From Hyphomicrobiaceae bacterium (GTDB lineage: Bacteria > Pseudomonadota > Alphaproteobacteria > Rhizobiales > Hyphomicrobiaceae): a DNA stretch of 64,000 bases. Below are positions 1-8,422 of the stretch, one piece after another. The stretch spans positions 806,001 to 870,000 of the forward strand of contig JACKJH010000001.1 in assembly GCA_020638055.1 (NCBI GenBank). The letters are read 5' to 3'. Each line of letters begins with the position of its first letter. The stretch's first letter is position 1. A model generated the notes under the pieces. The model was not told the origin of the DNA. It did no database searches and saw nothing but the letters and a program-made list of their open reading frames with translations. Position numbers and translations under genes: made by a program.

Positions 1-1
1 C

Positions 2-613
2 CTTTGCGGCGGTTTCAATTCCAACATCGCCAAGCTCGCGCGCTACGATGCCAGCAAGCTTCTCGACCAGGGCAAGACAGTCAAGATCATGACTGTCGGG
101 CGGAAGGGAGCGGACAACCTGAAGCGCGATTACGGGAACAGGATCGTCGAGAAGCGCGACTTCAGGAATGTGCGACGCATCAGTTTCGCAGACGCGCAGG
201 GTGTTGCGGACAAAATTCTGGAGATGTTCGAAGCTGGTGAATTCGATGTTGCCACGCTTTATTATTCAGAATTCATATCCGTCATTTCGCAGAAACCTAC
301 GGCGTTCCAACTTATTCCGGCGAACGTACCGGCCGCTGAGAGCAAGGATCGCTCCGCTGCTGTCTACGAATATGAGCCGGAAGAGAGTGTAATTCTCGAC
401 CATCTTCTGAAGCGCAACGTGGCGACGCAAATTTTCCGCGGCCTTCTTGAAAATGGTGCTTCTGAACAAGGGGCACGGATGAGCGCGATGGATAACGCCA
501 CGCGCAATGCCGGCGAGATGATCGACAAGTTGACGATCACATACAACCGTCAACGCCAAGCACAGATCACCAAGGAACTCATAGAAATCATCTCGGGCGC
601 TGAAGCGCTCTAA
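2..613 (+). CDS. atpG: ATP synthase F1 subunit gamma (5' end outside window)
   Basis: The gamma subunit is the central rotary shaft of F1 and couples proton flow through Fo to ATP synthesis on the beta subunits. The open frame enters the window at base 2 with residues LCGGFNSNI, the conserved GLCGxFN segment of gamma. It ends with the conserved C-terminal helix (residues NATRNAGEMIDKLTITYNR followed by QAQIT and KELIEI). About 203 residues are present. The family is usually near 290, so roughly the first 90 residues are missing to the left. It lies 34 bp before atpD in the usual alphaproteobacterial order, and no separate promoter is evident between them. Confidence 0.95.
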   Translation, partial: LCGGFNSNIAKLARYDASKLLDQGKTVKIMTVGRKGADNLKRDYGNRIVEKRDFRNVRRISFADAQGVADKILEMFEAGEFDVATLYYSEFISVISQKPTAFQLIPANVPAAESKDRSAAVYEYEPEESVILDHLLKRNVATQIFRGLLENGASEQGARMSAMDNATRNAGEMIDKLTITYNRQRQAQITKELIEIISGAEAL

Positions 614-647
614 CGAACAAGCTGATCCGAATTCAAGGACGAGAACA

Positions 648-2084
648 ATGGCTGACAGCAAGGTTGGTAAGATCCATCAGGTTACGGGTGCGGTTGTCGA
701 CGTACAGTTCGATGGTCATCTGCCTGCCATTATGAATTCGCTGGAAACGACCAATCAGGGCAATCGGTTGGTGCTTGAGGTGGCTCAGCACCTCGGCGAG
801 CAAACGGTTCGCACGATTGCGATGGACTCAACCGAAGGGTTGGTGAGGGGCCAGGAAGTCAGCGATACGGGGAGGCCGATCGCGGTGCCCGTCGGCGAGG
901 CGACGCTCGGGCGCATCATGAACGTCATTGGCGAGCCAGTGGACGAGGCCGGGCCGGTGAAGGGTGATGAAGACCGCCCCATCCACGCATCGGCGCCGGA
1001 ATTCATCGAGCAATCGACCGAAGCGGAAATCCTGGTCACCGGCATCAAGGTGGTGGACCTGCTGGCGCCTTATGCAAAGGGCGGCAAGATCGGCCTGTTC
1101 GGCGGTGCGGGTGTTGGCAAGACCGTTCTCATCATGGAACTCATCAACAACATTGCCAAGACGCACGGCGGTTATTCCGTGTTTGCCGGTGTCGGTGAGC
1201 GTACGCGCGAGGGTAACGATCTCTATCACGAGATGATCGAATCGGGCGTGAACAAGGATCCCAAGGAGAACAACGGTTCGGCTGAGGGCTCCAAGTGTGC
1301 GCTGGTCTACGGTCAGATGAATGAGCCGCCAGGTGCGCGTGCGCGTGTCGCTCTTTCGGGGCTGACGGTTGCTGAATACTTCCGTGACCAGGGCCAGGAC
1401 GTTTTGTTCTTCGTCGATAACATCTTCCGCTTTACGCAGGCCGGCTCTGAAGTGTCGGCGCTGTTGGGCCGCATTCCTTCGGCCGTGGGCTATCAGCCAA
1501 CGCTGGCGACCGACATGGGGGCGCTGCAAGAGCGCATTACCTCCACACAGAAGGGCTCGATCACCTCGGTGCAGGCGATTTACGTTCCCGCCGACGACCT
1601 GACCGACCCGGCGCCGGCAACATCGTTTGCCCACTTGGATGCGACCACGGTTCTATCACGCGCCATTGCTGAGAAGGGCATTTATCCTGCCGTTGATCCG
1701 CTCGATTCTTCCTCGCGTATGCTCGATCCCAGAATTGTCGGTGAGGAGCACTACCAGGTGGCCAGGCGTGTGCAGGAAATTCTTCAGCGGTACAAAGCAC
1801 TTCAGGACATCATCGCCATTCTGGGCATGGATGAACTTTCCGAGGACGATAAGCTGACGGTGGCGCGGGCACGCAAAATCGAGCGCTTCATGTCGCAGCC
1901 GTTCGACGTCGCCAAGGTGTTCACGGGCTCAGACGGCGTGCAGGTTCCGCTCGCCGAAACGATCAAGGCCTTCAAGGGCCTGTGTGACGGTGACTACGAC
2001 CATCTGCCCGAGCCGGCCTTCTACATGGTTGGCACGATAGACGAAGCGATCGAGAAGGCTGAGAAGCTGGCTGAAGCGGCATAA
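648..2084 (+). CDS. atpD: ATP synthase F1 subunit beta
   Basis: This is the catalytic subunit of F1Fo ATP synthase. The 478-aa length is normal for the family. The P-loop GGAGVGKT is at residues 152-159, the GERTREGND catalytic-glutamate segment is at about 183-191 (E184), and the Walker B strand LFFVD is at 253-257. An insertion around residues 200-216, rich in Asn, Lys and Glu, looks like the one common in alphaproteobacterial beta subunits. The ATG start follows AAGGACGAGAACA, a reasonable ribosome site. It lies in the atp operon downstream of atpG. Unusually, the next gene is not atpC but a small acidic protein. Confidence 0.98.
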   Translation: MADSKVGKIHQVTGAVVDVQFDGHLPAIMNSLETTNQGNRLVLEVAQHLGEQTVRTIAMDSTEGLVRGQEVSDTGRPIAVPVGEATLGRIMNVIGEPVDEAGPVKGDEDRPIHASAPEFIEQSTEAEILVTGIKVVDLLAPYAKGGKIGLFGGAGVGKTVLIMELINNIAKTHGGYSVFAGVGERTREGNDLYHEMIESGVNKDPKENNGSAEGSKCALVYGQMNEPPGARARVALSGLTVAEYFRDQGQDVLFFVDNIFRFTQAGSEVSALLGRIPSAVGYQPTLATDMGALQERITSTQKGSITSVQAIYVPADDLTDPAPATSFAHLDATTVLSRAIAEKGIYPAVDPLDSSSRMLDPRIVGEEHYQVARRVQEILQRYKALQDIIAILGMDELSEDDKLTVARARKIERFMSQPFDVAKVFTGSDGVQVPLAETIKAFKGLCDGDYDHLPEPAFYMVGTIDEAIEKAEKLAEAA

Positions 2085-2193
2085 CCGGGGGCGGCTAAAA
2101 AAGGTGATGCGCTTTGCGTGCGGAATCGGTGTAAGCCATTCAAAGCTACAAAGTGCCGCCAGATCGGGGCGCGTATCACCGTGGAGGGACATT

Positions 2194-2469
2194 ATGGCCG
2201 ACGAGATCGAAGACGACGACGTTGTGGTTGAAGGTGACGAGGAGTTCGGTAGTTGCTGTTCGGAATTGCGCGAGGCGATGAGCGGTAACGAGTTCGAACC
2301 GTTAATTGTCGTTGGCGAGGACGACGTTCTTTATATGTCTGTCGGTCTTATCGATATTGAGGGCGAAGAGCCTGGAATGGTCGATCACCCGGTGTTTTTC
2401 TGCCCGTTCTGCGGAACAGAGCTGCAGACCAAGGACGAGGTTCGCCAGGATGGCGAGGTGGTGAACTGA
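2194..2469 (+). CDS. small acidic CxxC protein inserted between atpD and atpC
   Basis: I do not recognise this 91-aa protein as a named family. The ATG at 2194 is chosen because GGAGGGAC lies 5-12 bases upstream; the longer open frame from 2104 has no such site. The N-terminus is very acidic (EIEDDDVVVEGDEEF). A CC pair sits at residues 21-22 and a CPFCG knuckle at 70-74, so four cysteines could form a metal site or a redox pair. No signal peptide or membrane segment is seen. It lies on the coding strand between atpD and atpC, so it is probably co-transcribed with the ATP synthase genes. A role in assembly or regulation of the enzyme is only an inference from position. Confidence 0.8.
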   Translation: MADEIEDDDVVVEGDEEFGSCCSELREAMSGNEFEPLIVVGEDDVLYMSVGLIDIEGEEPGMVDHPVFFCPFCGTELQTKDEVRQDGEVVN

Positions 2470-2476
2470 GTGAAGT

Positions 2477-2576
2477 CCGTTAACGTTTCATCGAATCGCT
2501 AACGGGCTCTACACTCTTGTTTTTGGAGCATGTTTTACACGCTGAACCGCTTCACACTTCAGCTAAACATGCTCTA
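2477..2576. repeat. family A bipartite palindromic repeat
   Basis: The first hairpin pairs CCGTTAACG (2477-2485) with CGCTAACGG (2497-2505). The second, 2526-2574, pairs GAGCATGTTT with AAACATGCTC and inside that GCTGAA with TTCAGC, around the loop CCGCTTCACAC. The element ends in CTAG. The same two-hairpin design recurs at 13304, 21757, 34586 and 47661. Here it lies inside the ATP synthase operon, between the small CxxC gene and atpC, so it is probably transcribed. Confidence 0.85.
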
Positions 2577-2682
2577 GGCAGCGTGGGCCGGGCCGTGGGT
2601 TTGGCTTTTGAGAGAGATAGTGGCCGCGCCGTCCGTTAAGCGGCGCGGTGGTGTTAGTGTTCAACGCAAGGACTTTAAGGCG

Positions 2683-3084
2683 ATGTCAGGGACGTTCAGG
2701 TTTGAGCTGGTTAGCCCAGAGCGGATTTTGCTATCTGATACCGCAGAAGAAGTCATCGTGCCGGGTGTAGAAGGCGAGTTCACTGTGCTGGCCGGGCACG
2801 CACCCGTGGTTTCGGCAATTCTTCCTGGCGTGATCCATGCAAAGCTGATGGCCTCTACCAAAGGCATTTATGTCGATGGCGGGTTTGTCGAGGTCAATCC
2901 GGAATCGGTTACGGTTCTGGCGGATAGCGCGTTCATTGTGGATGAAGCCGATGAACGACAGCTTGCTGATGCGCTGAGCGATGCTGAGCGTGCGCTTGAC
3001 CAGGCGAACGACGACGATGCGTTGCGGCATGTCACGTCTGCGATCGAGCACCTTAAGGGGCTTCAGCGCAAGCGAGGCATCTAG
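2683..3084 (+). CDS. atpC: ATP synthase F1 subunit epsilon
   Basis: Epsilon is the small subunit of the F1 central stalk and can inhibit ATP hydrolysis. The ATG at 2683 gives 133 residues, normal for the family. It begins the conserved beta-sandwich (FRFELVSPERILL, then the GVEGEFTVLAGHAPVV segment) and continues into a C-terminal helical hairpin rich in Asp and Ala. The open frame could start at 2608, but that would add 25 residues not expected in the family. It closes the atp operon. Its TAG stop lies within the first bases of a family C repeat. Confidence 0.95.
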   Translation: MSGTFRFELVSPERILLSDTAEEVIVPGVEGEFTVLAGHAPVVSAILPGVIHAKLMASTKGIYVDGGFVEVNPESVTVLADSAFIVDEADERQLADALSDAERALDQANDDDALRHVTSAIEHLKGLQRKRGI

Positions 3085-3124
3085 CCCGCCTTTCTCACGA
3101 GAGCACGGCCGTCATCGCGCTGAA
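3081..3124. repeat. family C repeat, partial, starting at the atpC stop codon
   Basis: CTAGCCCGCCTTTCTCACGA begins at 3081 and continues with AGCACGGCCGTCATCGCGCT. It matches the left half of the complete copies at 28343 and 50202. The right terminal GGCGGGCTAG is missing. The TAG that ends atpC is part of the repeat. Confidence 0.7.
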
Positions 3125-3191
3125 CCGCTGAACCTGCTTTAAGTTTTGGTTACGGTGGCGGCCGTTGTGGAATGGCCAAGCTGCTGGTCAA

Positions 3192-4109
3192 TCAGAAATT
3201 ATTAAGTTCCGGCTCAAATTTTTTATAGGCCGTGATCAATTCAGCCCGATAGCGTTGCGGATAACATTGGATTCTGGCTTCCTGAAAAGATTTGGGCTTT
3301 GAGGCGAGTACGCGATTAACTGCTTCAATAACAGTCTTGCCAACCGCGTTTTTTGTGCAGCCGACATATCCTTCTATGTATGGCTCATTGCGGGTTTCCT
3401 CGATTGGGATGACGACGAAATCGAGCTGTGTGCCGCCTTGCGATAGAAGCGTCGATTCATAAGGCAGATACTGCACAATGTAGTCTACCCGCCCATTCAG
3501 GAGTAGCAGCGCCAAGGTTTGGTATTCGTCTGCAGCCAGTGTGATGTTGGGAAAGGGTTTATCCAGATACTGAAATTTTTCGAGGGCGGGATGGGCACCA
3601 AAAGCGGTAATGGCGCCTCGCAGGTTTTCTTCGTGCATCAATTTCTCGATGGATACATAACCATCTGAATTCTTCGACACACTCAAGATCCTAGCTGCAG
3701 CCTCTTTGCGGGCGAAAATCACCTGGTGCAAATGGATGCTATTCACTTTGGAAATATGAGCGATTTCTGAAATGGTATTCAGTGTTGCTGAAGCGTGACA
3801 AACGGCGCGGTTTGGACTGCGGTCTTTGATCAGCTCGACGGCGCGCATTGTCGACATTTCGAGGCTCACGTGATCGAACTGAGGCAAGGCGGCCTGGTAT
3901 GCGGCTATCATTTTGTCAAACAGCCCTTCGTTTTCATGAGGGCCATATCGGATGTAAAAGGGTGGCCAATCGATTGTGCGCCAAATTATCTTGGGGCGTG
4001 ATTGCGAATGCGCGGCCGGAGCTGAAAGGACTGTGATCGTTAAAAACAAGATTGCACTCAAACCGGCTGTGTAGACTTTGAACGTCACGATCAACCTTCC
4101 TGGACGCAA
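3192..4109 (-). CDS. periplasmic solute-binding protein, family 3-like (TIGR02285 type)
   Basis: This is a predicted periplasmic binding protein of 305 residues. A hydrophobic signal segment spans about residues 10-35 and ends near AHSQS. After it, WRTIDWPPFYI and a later G-L-F-D-K-M stretch resemble the opening lobe of bacterial family 3 binding proteins. The second lobe carries the usual ALLLNGRVDYIVQYLPYE segment. No permease or ATPase gene is adjacent, which fits the orphan TIGR02285-like group better than a complete ABC transporter. The ligand cannot be told from the sequence. It stands alone on the minus strand between atpC and rppH. Confidence 0.7.
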   Translation of the reverse strand: MRPGRLIVTFKVYTAGLSAILFLTITVLSAPAAHSQSRPKIIWRTIDWPPFYIRYGPHENEGLFDKMIAAYQAALPQFDHVSLEMSTMRAVELIKDRSPNRAVCHASATLNTISEIAHISKVNSIHLHQVIFARKEAAARILSVSKNSDGYVSIEKLMHEENLRGAITAFGAHPALEKFQYLDKPFPNITLAADEYQTLALLLLNGRVDYIVQYLPYESTLLSQGGTQLDFVVIPIEETRNEPYIEGYVGCTKNAVGKTVIEAVNRVLASKPKSFQEARIQCYPQRYRAELITAYKKFEPELNNF

Positions 4110-4198
4110 ATCTAATTTTCTGGACTAAATCCTACGTTCTTCTGCGGGACTTGAAAATTCCGAGTTTGATCTAACGCCAGAGCCAACGCCAGTTCACA

Positions 4199-4702
4199 TC
4201 AAGTATCTGCTGCGAATGTTCCCAATTCCTGCAGCACGGCACGGTAGACCTCTCTTTTGAACGGTACTATGAGGTCCATCAATTCCGACTTGCGCGCCCA
4301 TTTCCACGCATCGAATTCAATTTCCTGATCAGGCGGAGAAATGTTGATTTCACTATCTTCGCCGTGAAAGCGCATGGCAAACCATTTCTGCGTCTGGCCG
4401 CGGTATCTGCCACCCCACTTGGTGCCGATCAACTCAGCGGGCAGATCGTAGTTCAGCCATGCCGACTGCTGGCCAATCAGGTCTACAGAGCGAATGCTGG
4501 TTTCTTCAAATAGTTCCCGCTTGGCGGCAAGTTCAGGGTTTTCACCTTCGTCAATGCCACCTTGCGGCATTTGCCACCAGGCACCGTGATCTATCTTGTT
4601 CTTGGCGTCGGAACGGCGGCCAATCCAGATCAAACCATCCTTGTTTAGAACCATGATGCCGACGCAGGGCCGATAAGACAGTGATGTGGGAACTTCGGAC
4701 AA
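4199..4702 (-). CDS. rppH: RNA pyrophosphohydrolase (Nudix)
   Basis: RppH removes pyrophosphate from the 5' end of triphosphorylated RNA and so starts mRNA decay. The protein begins near SYRPCVGIMVLN and carries a complete Nudix box (GGIDEGE, then seven residues, then RELFEE). The open frame can be extended to an ATG at 4801, but those extra residues (MILEHFPTKWIPVRR) are a translation of an intergenic repeat. I prefer the TTG at 4702, which has GGAG seven bases upstream and gives 167 residues, the usual family length. It lies downstream of envC-like and ctpA genes on the same strand, a common alphaproteobacterial grouping. Confidence 0.88.
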   Translation of the reverse strand: MSEVPTSLSYRPCVGIMVLNKDGLIWIGRRSDAKNKIDHGAWWQMPQGGIDEGENPELAAKRELFEETSIRSVDLIGQQSAWLNYDLPAELIGTKWGGRYRGQTQKWFAMRFHGEDSEINISPPDQEIEFDAWKWARKSELMDLIVPFKREVYRAVLQELGTFAADT

Positions 4703-4734
4703 ATCGCATCTCCAGGCGTATGGCGCTACAAGCT

Positions 4735-4796
4735 CTTGTTTGGGAGTATGTTTTTCACGCCGAACCGGTATCCACTTCGTCGGAAAATGCTCTAGG
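4735..4796. repeat. chimeric A/B palindromic repeat upstream of rppH
   Basis: The left part (GAGTATGTTTTTCACGCCGAACCG) is family A sequence and the right part (GTATCCACTTCGTCGGAAAATGCTCTAG) is family B. The two arms no longer pair well. The junction lies within the shared loop, as expected if the two families recombined there. It overlaps the spurious N-terminal extension of the rppH frame. Confidence 0.75.
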
Positions 4797-4907
4797 ATCA
4801 AAAACGTATATCGTGTTGCTGTATGAAAGAGAGCTTAGCGGATTGCGTGGTTGCGGCAAGACCTTGAGGCTGTGATCTTCGGGTTTGGGACGATGCGCAT
4901 CAGTCAA

Positions 4908-4941
4908 CGAAAAAGGGGCACACAACGGCGCCCCTTTTTCG
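4908..4941. terminator. intrinsic terminator downstream of ctpA
   Basis: CGAAAAAGGGGC (4908-4919) and GCCCCTTTTTCG (4930-4941) form a perfect 12-bp stem with a 10-nt loop. The A/T tracts lie at the stem ends, so it could work in both directions. On the minus strand it follows the ctpA stop at 4991. Confidence 0.8.
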
Positions 4942-4990
4942 TTTTGCGTCTTCGCAACAACATTTTTCGTGCGCTGCAGCGCAGTTAAGC

Positions 4991-6334
4991 TCAATTGGCT
5001 TTTTTCTCAGGCGGTTGTGGAGAAGCGCTGGTGGTTGCAGTTCCTGTAATCTGGCCGCGCAGGAATTTAAGCGCATACTGAAGTTGCGTATCTTTTTCGG
5101 CCTCCTTGGGAACGTAGGCAGATGAACCCGACTGTTCATCTTCTTCCTTGTCGTTCTTGAGGTGGCCTCGCAGGCTGGCTTCGCCGCGGACGTTGGACTT
5201 TTTCGCCTTCGCCTTCATCTCTTCCGGCAACTCCTGCTCGACGACGATGTCGGGGGCGATGCCCTTGGCCTGTATCGAGCGGTTGGAGGGTGTGTAATAG
5301 CGCGCCGTGGTTAGACGGATTGCGCCGTTCGCACCCAGAGGGATGATCGTTTGGACCGAACCCTTGCCAAATGAGCGTGTGCCGATGACGGTCGCACGTT
5401 TGTGGTCCTGAAGCGCGCCGGCGACGATTTCAGAAGCCGAAGCCGAACCGCCGTTTATGAGGACGGCAACTTTCTTGCCAGCAGTGATGTCGCCGGGGCG
5501 AGCCTGGCTGCGTTGGGTTTCCTCGTTGTTGCGCCCCTTTGTGAGCACAATGGCGCCGCGCTCAAGGAAGTCGTCGGAAACGGCAATTGCCTGATCGAGT
5601 AGCCCACCTGGATTGTTGCGCAGGTCGATGATGTAGCCTTTCAGATCCTTGCCGATTGTCTTGTCTAGATTCTGAATGGCGCGGACCAGATTGGCGTGTG
5701 TCTGTTCGTTGAATGTCGATACCTTGATGTAGGCGACGTCCCCTTCCTGACGTGACTTAACCGCGTTGATACGGATCACGTCGCGGACGATCTTGATCTC
5801 GATGGGCTCTTCGTGATCCTTGCGCACGATGGACAGCGTTATCGGCGTGTTGACGGGGCCGCGCATCTTTTCGACAGCCTGTTCAAGCGTCAGGCCGACG
5901 ATCTGCTCACCGTCGAGATGCGTGATCAGATCGTTTGCCAGAACACCTGCACGTGCGGCGGGTGTTTCGTCGATCGGGGCCACCACCTTGACCACGCCGT
6001 TTTCCATCGTGACTTCGATACCAAGGCCACCGAATTCACCACGTGTCTGCACCTGCATGTCGCGGAAGTGTTTGGGGCTCAGGTACGCAGAATGCGGGTC
6101 GAGCGATGTGAGCATGCCATTGATGGCGCTCTCGATCAGCTTGTTGTCGTCGGGTTTCTCGACATAATCGGAGCGCACGCGCTCAAGCACGTCTCCGAAC
6201 AGATCGAGCTGCCGATAAAGATCAGAATTTGAAGTTGTCGCGGAATGAGTCTGCGACACGTTGAGGACGGTTGCTGCTCCGGCAAAACCTGTCATCAGCA
6301 GAAATGTCCAGAATGCGAAGTCTGTCTTGCGCAT
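4991..6334 (-). CDS. ctpA: carboxyl-terminal processing protease, S41 family
   Basis: This is a periplasmic serine protease that trims C-termini of envelope proteins, in many bacteria including cell-wall hydrolases. It has 447 residues, with an N-terminal signal anchor (about 6-24), a PDZ domain around 100-180 (GGLGIEV, APAARAG-like segment), and the S41 catalytic core. The serine is in GGSASASE (about S299), with the lysine in SFGKGSVQ (K324) and Q328 completing the site. The C-terminus is a charged, Gln- and Pro-rich tail. Its ATG overlaps the stop of the upstream EnvC-like gene by one base (TAATG), which implies translational coupling. Confidence 0.95.
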   Translation of the reverse strand: MRKTDFAFWTFLLMTGFAGAATVLNVSQTHSATTSNSDLYRQLDLFGDVLERVRSDYVEKPDDNKLIESAINGMLTSLDPHSAYLSPKHFRDMQVQTRGEFGGLGIEVTMENGVVKVVAPIDETPAARAGVLANDLITHLDGEQIVGLTLEQAVEKMRGPVNTPITLSIVRKDHEEPIEIKIVRDVIRINAVKSRQEGDVAYIKVSTFNEQTHANLVRAIQNLDKTIGKDLKGYIIDLRNNPGGLLDQAIAVSDDFLERGAIVLTKGRNNEETQRSQARPGDITAGKKVAVLINGGSASASEIVAGALQDHKRATVIGTRSFGKGSVQTIIPLGANGAIRLTTARYYTPSNRSIQAKGIAPDIVVEQELPEEMKAKAKKSNVRGEASLRGHLKNDKEEDEQSGSSAYVPKEAEKDTQLQYALKFLRGQITGTATTSASPQPPEKKAN

Positions 6335-7845
6335 TATCCTTGTACCTTCTCAGGACTGTTGGCCCACCAGGGGCTTGGGTCGATGGGAGTGCCTTCCTTA
6401 CGGAATTCTACATAAAGAACTGGGGCATCGGTTTGGTCTTTCACCGTGCGCCGCATGGCGCTGCCACTCATGGTTCCGACCGGTTCTGCTGCGAGTACGA
6501 ATTGCCCCGGCCCAACATCGATCCGGGATAAGCCTGCCAGCAGAATATGATAACCGCCGCCAGCATTTATTATCAATAGCTGGCCGTAGCTGCGAAATTC
6601 ACCAGCGTAAACAACCCAACCGTCACACGGAGAAGTGATCTGGCCGCCCGATCGGGTTTCCAGGACAATTCCTTTTGAATTGCCGCCATACTGGGTTTTT
6701 TCGCCAAATGCCAGAACTGTTCTGCCGGCGGCCGGCATGGGAAGGCGTCCGCGCGTTTTGTAGAACGGCAGGGCCGGTTTAATGCGTCCGGTGTTGCCGG
6801 TACCAAGATCGCCAGACTTGGGGCGCAACTCAATGATCTGTCCGGGTTTTGGAATGTTTAACGCGACCTTAGTACCCGCAGAGGCGCCTGGAGCCGGGTC
6901 CGGAGTTACGATGAGCGGGCCTGCTGCAGTTGGAACGTCGTGTTGAGCTGGCTTTTCAGGGGGAAGTTCTTGCGCTTTTGCGGCGGCAATTTCCTTCTCA
7001 TAGCTGCCAAGTTTGGTGTTGTCCTTCACCGCCTGGTCGAGCTTCGTGATGAGTTCACTCAAATCGGAAACAGAGCGGGAAAGCTCAGTTGCGGCTGTAC
7101 GTACGTCAGCTAGTTCATCCTGGCGCTGATCGAGCGACTTCTTGCGCTCTTCCACCAATCCGGCAAGTTTGGTCTGGGCTTGCGTCAACCTGGCCGTTTC
7201 CGACTTGAGACGGTTACTCTCGTTGCGTATGTCGCTCATTACGCGAACCAGTTCCTGGAGGCGGCCGGACAATTGCATCGCCTGCCCGCGCAATTCGGGA
7301 AATGCCGCAGCAAGAAGCATGGCTGAGCGGACCATTTGGAGCGCGTCAGCACGTCGCGTAATCATGACCGGCGGCGGATTGCGGCCCATGCGCTGCAGCG
7401 CGCCCAATAACCGTGCGATTTGGCCGTGACGCTTGTTCAGCGAGCCGCGAACAATCTTTTCCTGCGCTTCCAGTTCCGACAGGCGCCCTTCGATCGATGA
7501 CATCTTGGCTTCGCTCTTTTGAATGAGAGCGGCAGTTTCAAGGAGTCGTTGTTTGAGGCGTTCGCGTTCAGCGTCGATCTCGGCAATATCTTTGGTCAGC
7601 GCCGTTTCGCGGTCCCGTACTGTTTTAAGTTCGCCTTCCTGTGTTTGCAGGCGTTTGAGCGCGGCGTTGGGGTCATCAGCCGAACTGGTTGCTGGTTTGG
7701 TCTGCGCAGCAGCAGACGGCATGACATCAAGAAGATGTGCTGCGAGTGGTCCGCTCAAGCCAAATACTGCGACGAATGCCAATTGGCGAACGATGCCTGC
7801 GGTGCGGCCCCTGGCCGTCACCTGGTTGCACGGCATGCCTGCCAT
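6334..7845 (-). CDS. EnvC-like murein hydrolase activator (degenerate LytM)
   Basis: These proteins sit in the periplasm and activate amidases that split septal peptidoglycan. I place the start at ATG 7845, just before a membrane or signal segment (IVRQLAFVAVFGLSGPLAAHLL), giving 503 residues. The open frame runs to 8058 but the extra N-terminus is basic and unlike a signal. A long coiled coil follows the signal (about residues 60-300), then a proline-rich linker and a C-terminal M23/LytM fold with GIVLETRSGG and SPCDGWVVYAG. The HxH zinc motif is replaced by YHILLAG, so it is probably catalytically inactive, as in EnvC. It is coupled to ctpA. Confidence 0.85.
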   Translation of the reverse strand: MAGMPCNQVTARGRTAGIVRQLAFVAVFGLSGPLAAHLLDVMPSAAAQTKPATSSADDPNAALKRLQTQEGELKTVRDRETALTKDIAEIDAERERLKQRLLETAALIQKSEAKMSSIEGRLSELEAQEKIVRGSLNKRHGQIARLLGALQRMGRNPPPVMITRRADALQMVRSAMLLAAAFPELRGQAMQLSGRLQELVRVMSDIRNESNRLKSETARLTQAQTKLAGLVEERKKSLDQRQDELADVRTAATELSRSVSDLSELITKLDQAVKDNTKLGSYEKEIAAAKAQELPPEKPAQHDVPTAAGPLIVTPDPAPGASAGTKVALNIPKPGQIIELRPKSGDLGTGNTGRIKPALPFYKTRGRLPMPAAGRTVLAFGEKTQYGGNSKGIVLETRSGGQITSPCDGWVVYAGEFRSYGQLLIINAGGGYHILLAGLSRIDVGPGQFVLAAEPVGTMSGSAMRRTVKDQTDAPVLYVEFRKEGTPIDPSPWWANSPEKVQG

Positions 7846-8160
7846 TTCATGGCTCAAACTTAATCCCTCGCGGCAGAAAACCTGTTTGGATTGGCCCGGC
7901 TTGTGACTTTGACTACGCCAGGATCGCCGGGCTGGCTTAATGATTCGCAAAATTAAGGCAATTGCAGGCCGGTGCCAAAGCCTAAGACGCTCGCTCCCGC
8001 GCTCTACAGCACGCGTGTGCTTCCTTCGTACCGGTCGGGAGCGTTCATTAAGCGCCATCCCTGCGATGGACGGACGCGGTTTGGTGCATGTCGTTTGCCC
8101 GGACGATGTAGCGGCGCTATCACAGGGCTTGAAAATCCAATTGGCGAGTGAGTGTCAGCC
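7846..8160. other. divergent intergenic region between envC-like and HIG1 genes
   Basis: This stretch of 315 bases separates two divergently transcribed genes, so it must carry promoters for both. I see no strong consensus promoter, repeat, RNA gene or convincing small frame in it. Confidence 0.5.
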
Positions 8161-8352
8161 ATGCAGGCGCCCCTTTATTATTTGTCTACAATCGCTGTCT
8201 TGGCGGTTTTGACGGTCCTTTTGATGGGGCTTTGGAACCTGATGCGAAAGAATCGCAGCAGTAACCTCAGCCAGAAACTGATGCGCTGGCGTGTCGGGCT
8301 TCAGTTCTTGGCCATTTTGCTGATCATCGGTTATTTGCTGGTCAAGGCGTAA
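8161..8352 (+). CDS. small two-helix membrane protein, HIG1-like
   Basis: The protein has 63 residues and two hydrophobic helices (YLSTIAVLAVLTVLLMGLWN and LQFLAILLIIGYLLV). They are joined by a basic loop ending in SQKLMRWRVGLQF, the signature of HIG1-domain (twin transmembrane) proteins. In mitochondria HIG1 proteins associate with respiratory supercomplexes; a similar inner-membrane role here is inferred. A GTG at 8152 could add three residues; ATG 8161 is preferred. It is 70 bp upstream of the cobalamin adenosyltransferase gene, an arrangement I know from other members of this order. Confidence 0.8.
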   Translation: MQAPLYYLSTIAVLAVLTVLLMGLWNLMRKNRSSNLSQKLMRWRVGLQFLAILLIIGYLLVKA

Positions 8353-8422
8353 GCGGGGTTCGCCCGCCCCGGCAGGGTGGCTTTGATTTGCCGGCATATC
8401 GTTATCCAGAGCGGCGCAGTAG

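Noticed and set aside
828..1634. Long minus-strand open frame (268 aa) opposite atpD
   Set aside because: It is a shadow of the highly conserved atpD gene. It has no ribosome site or recognisable domain.
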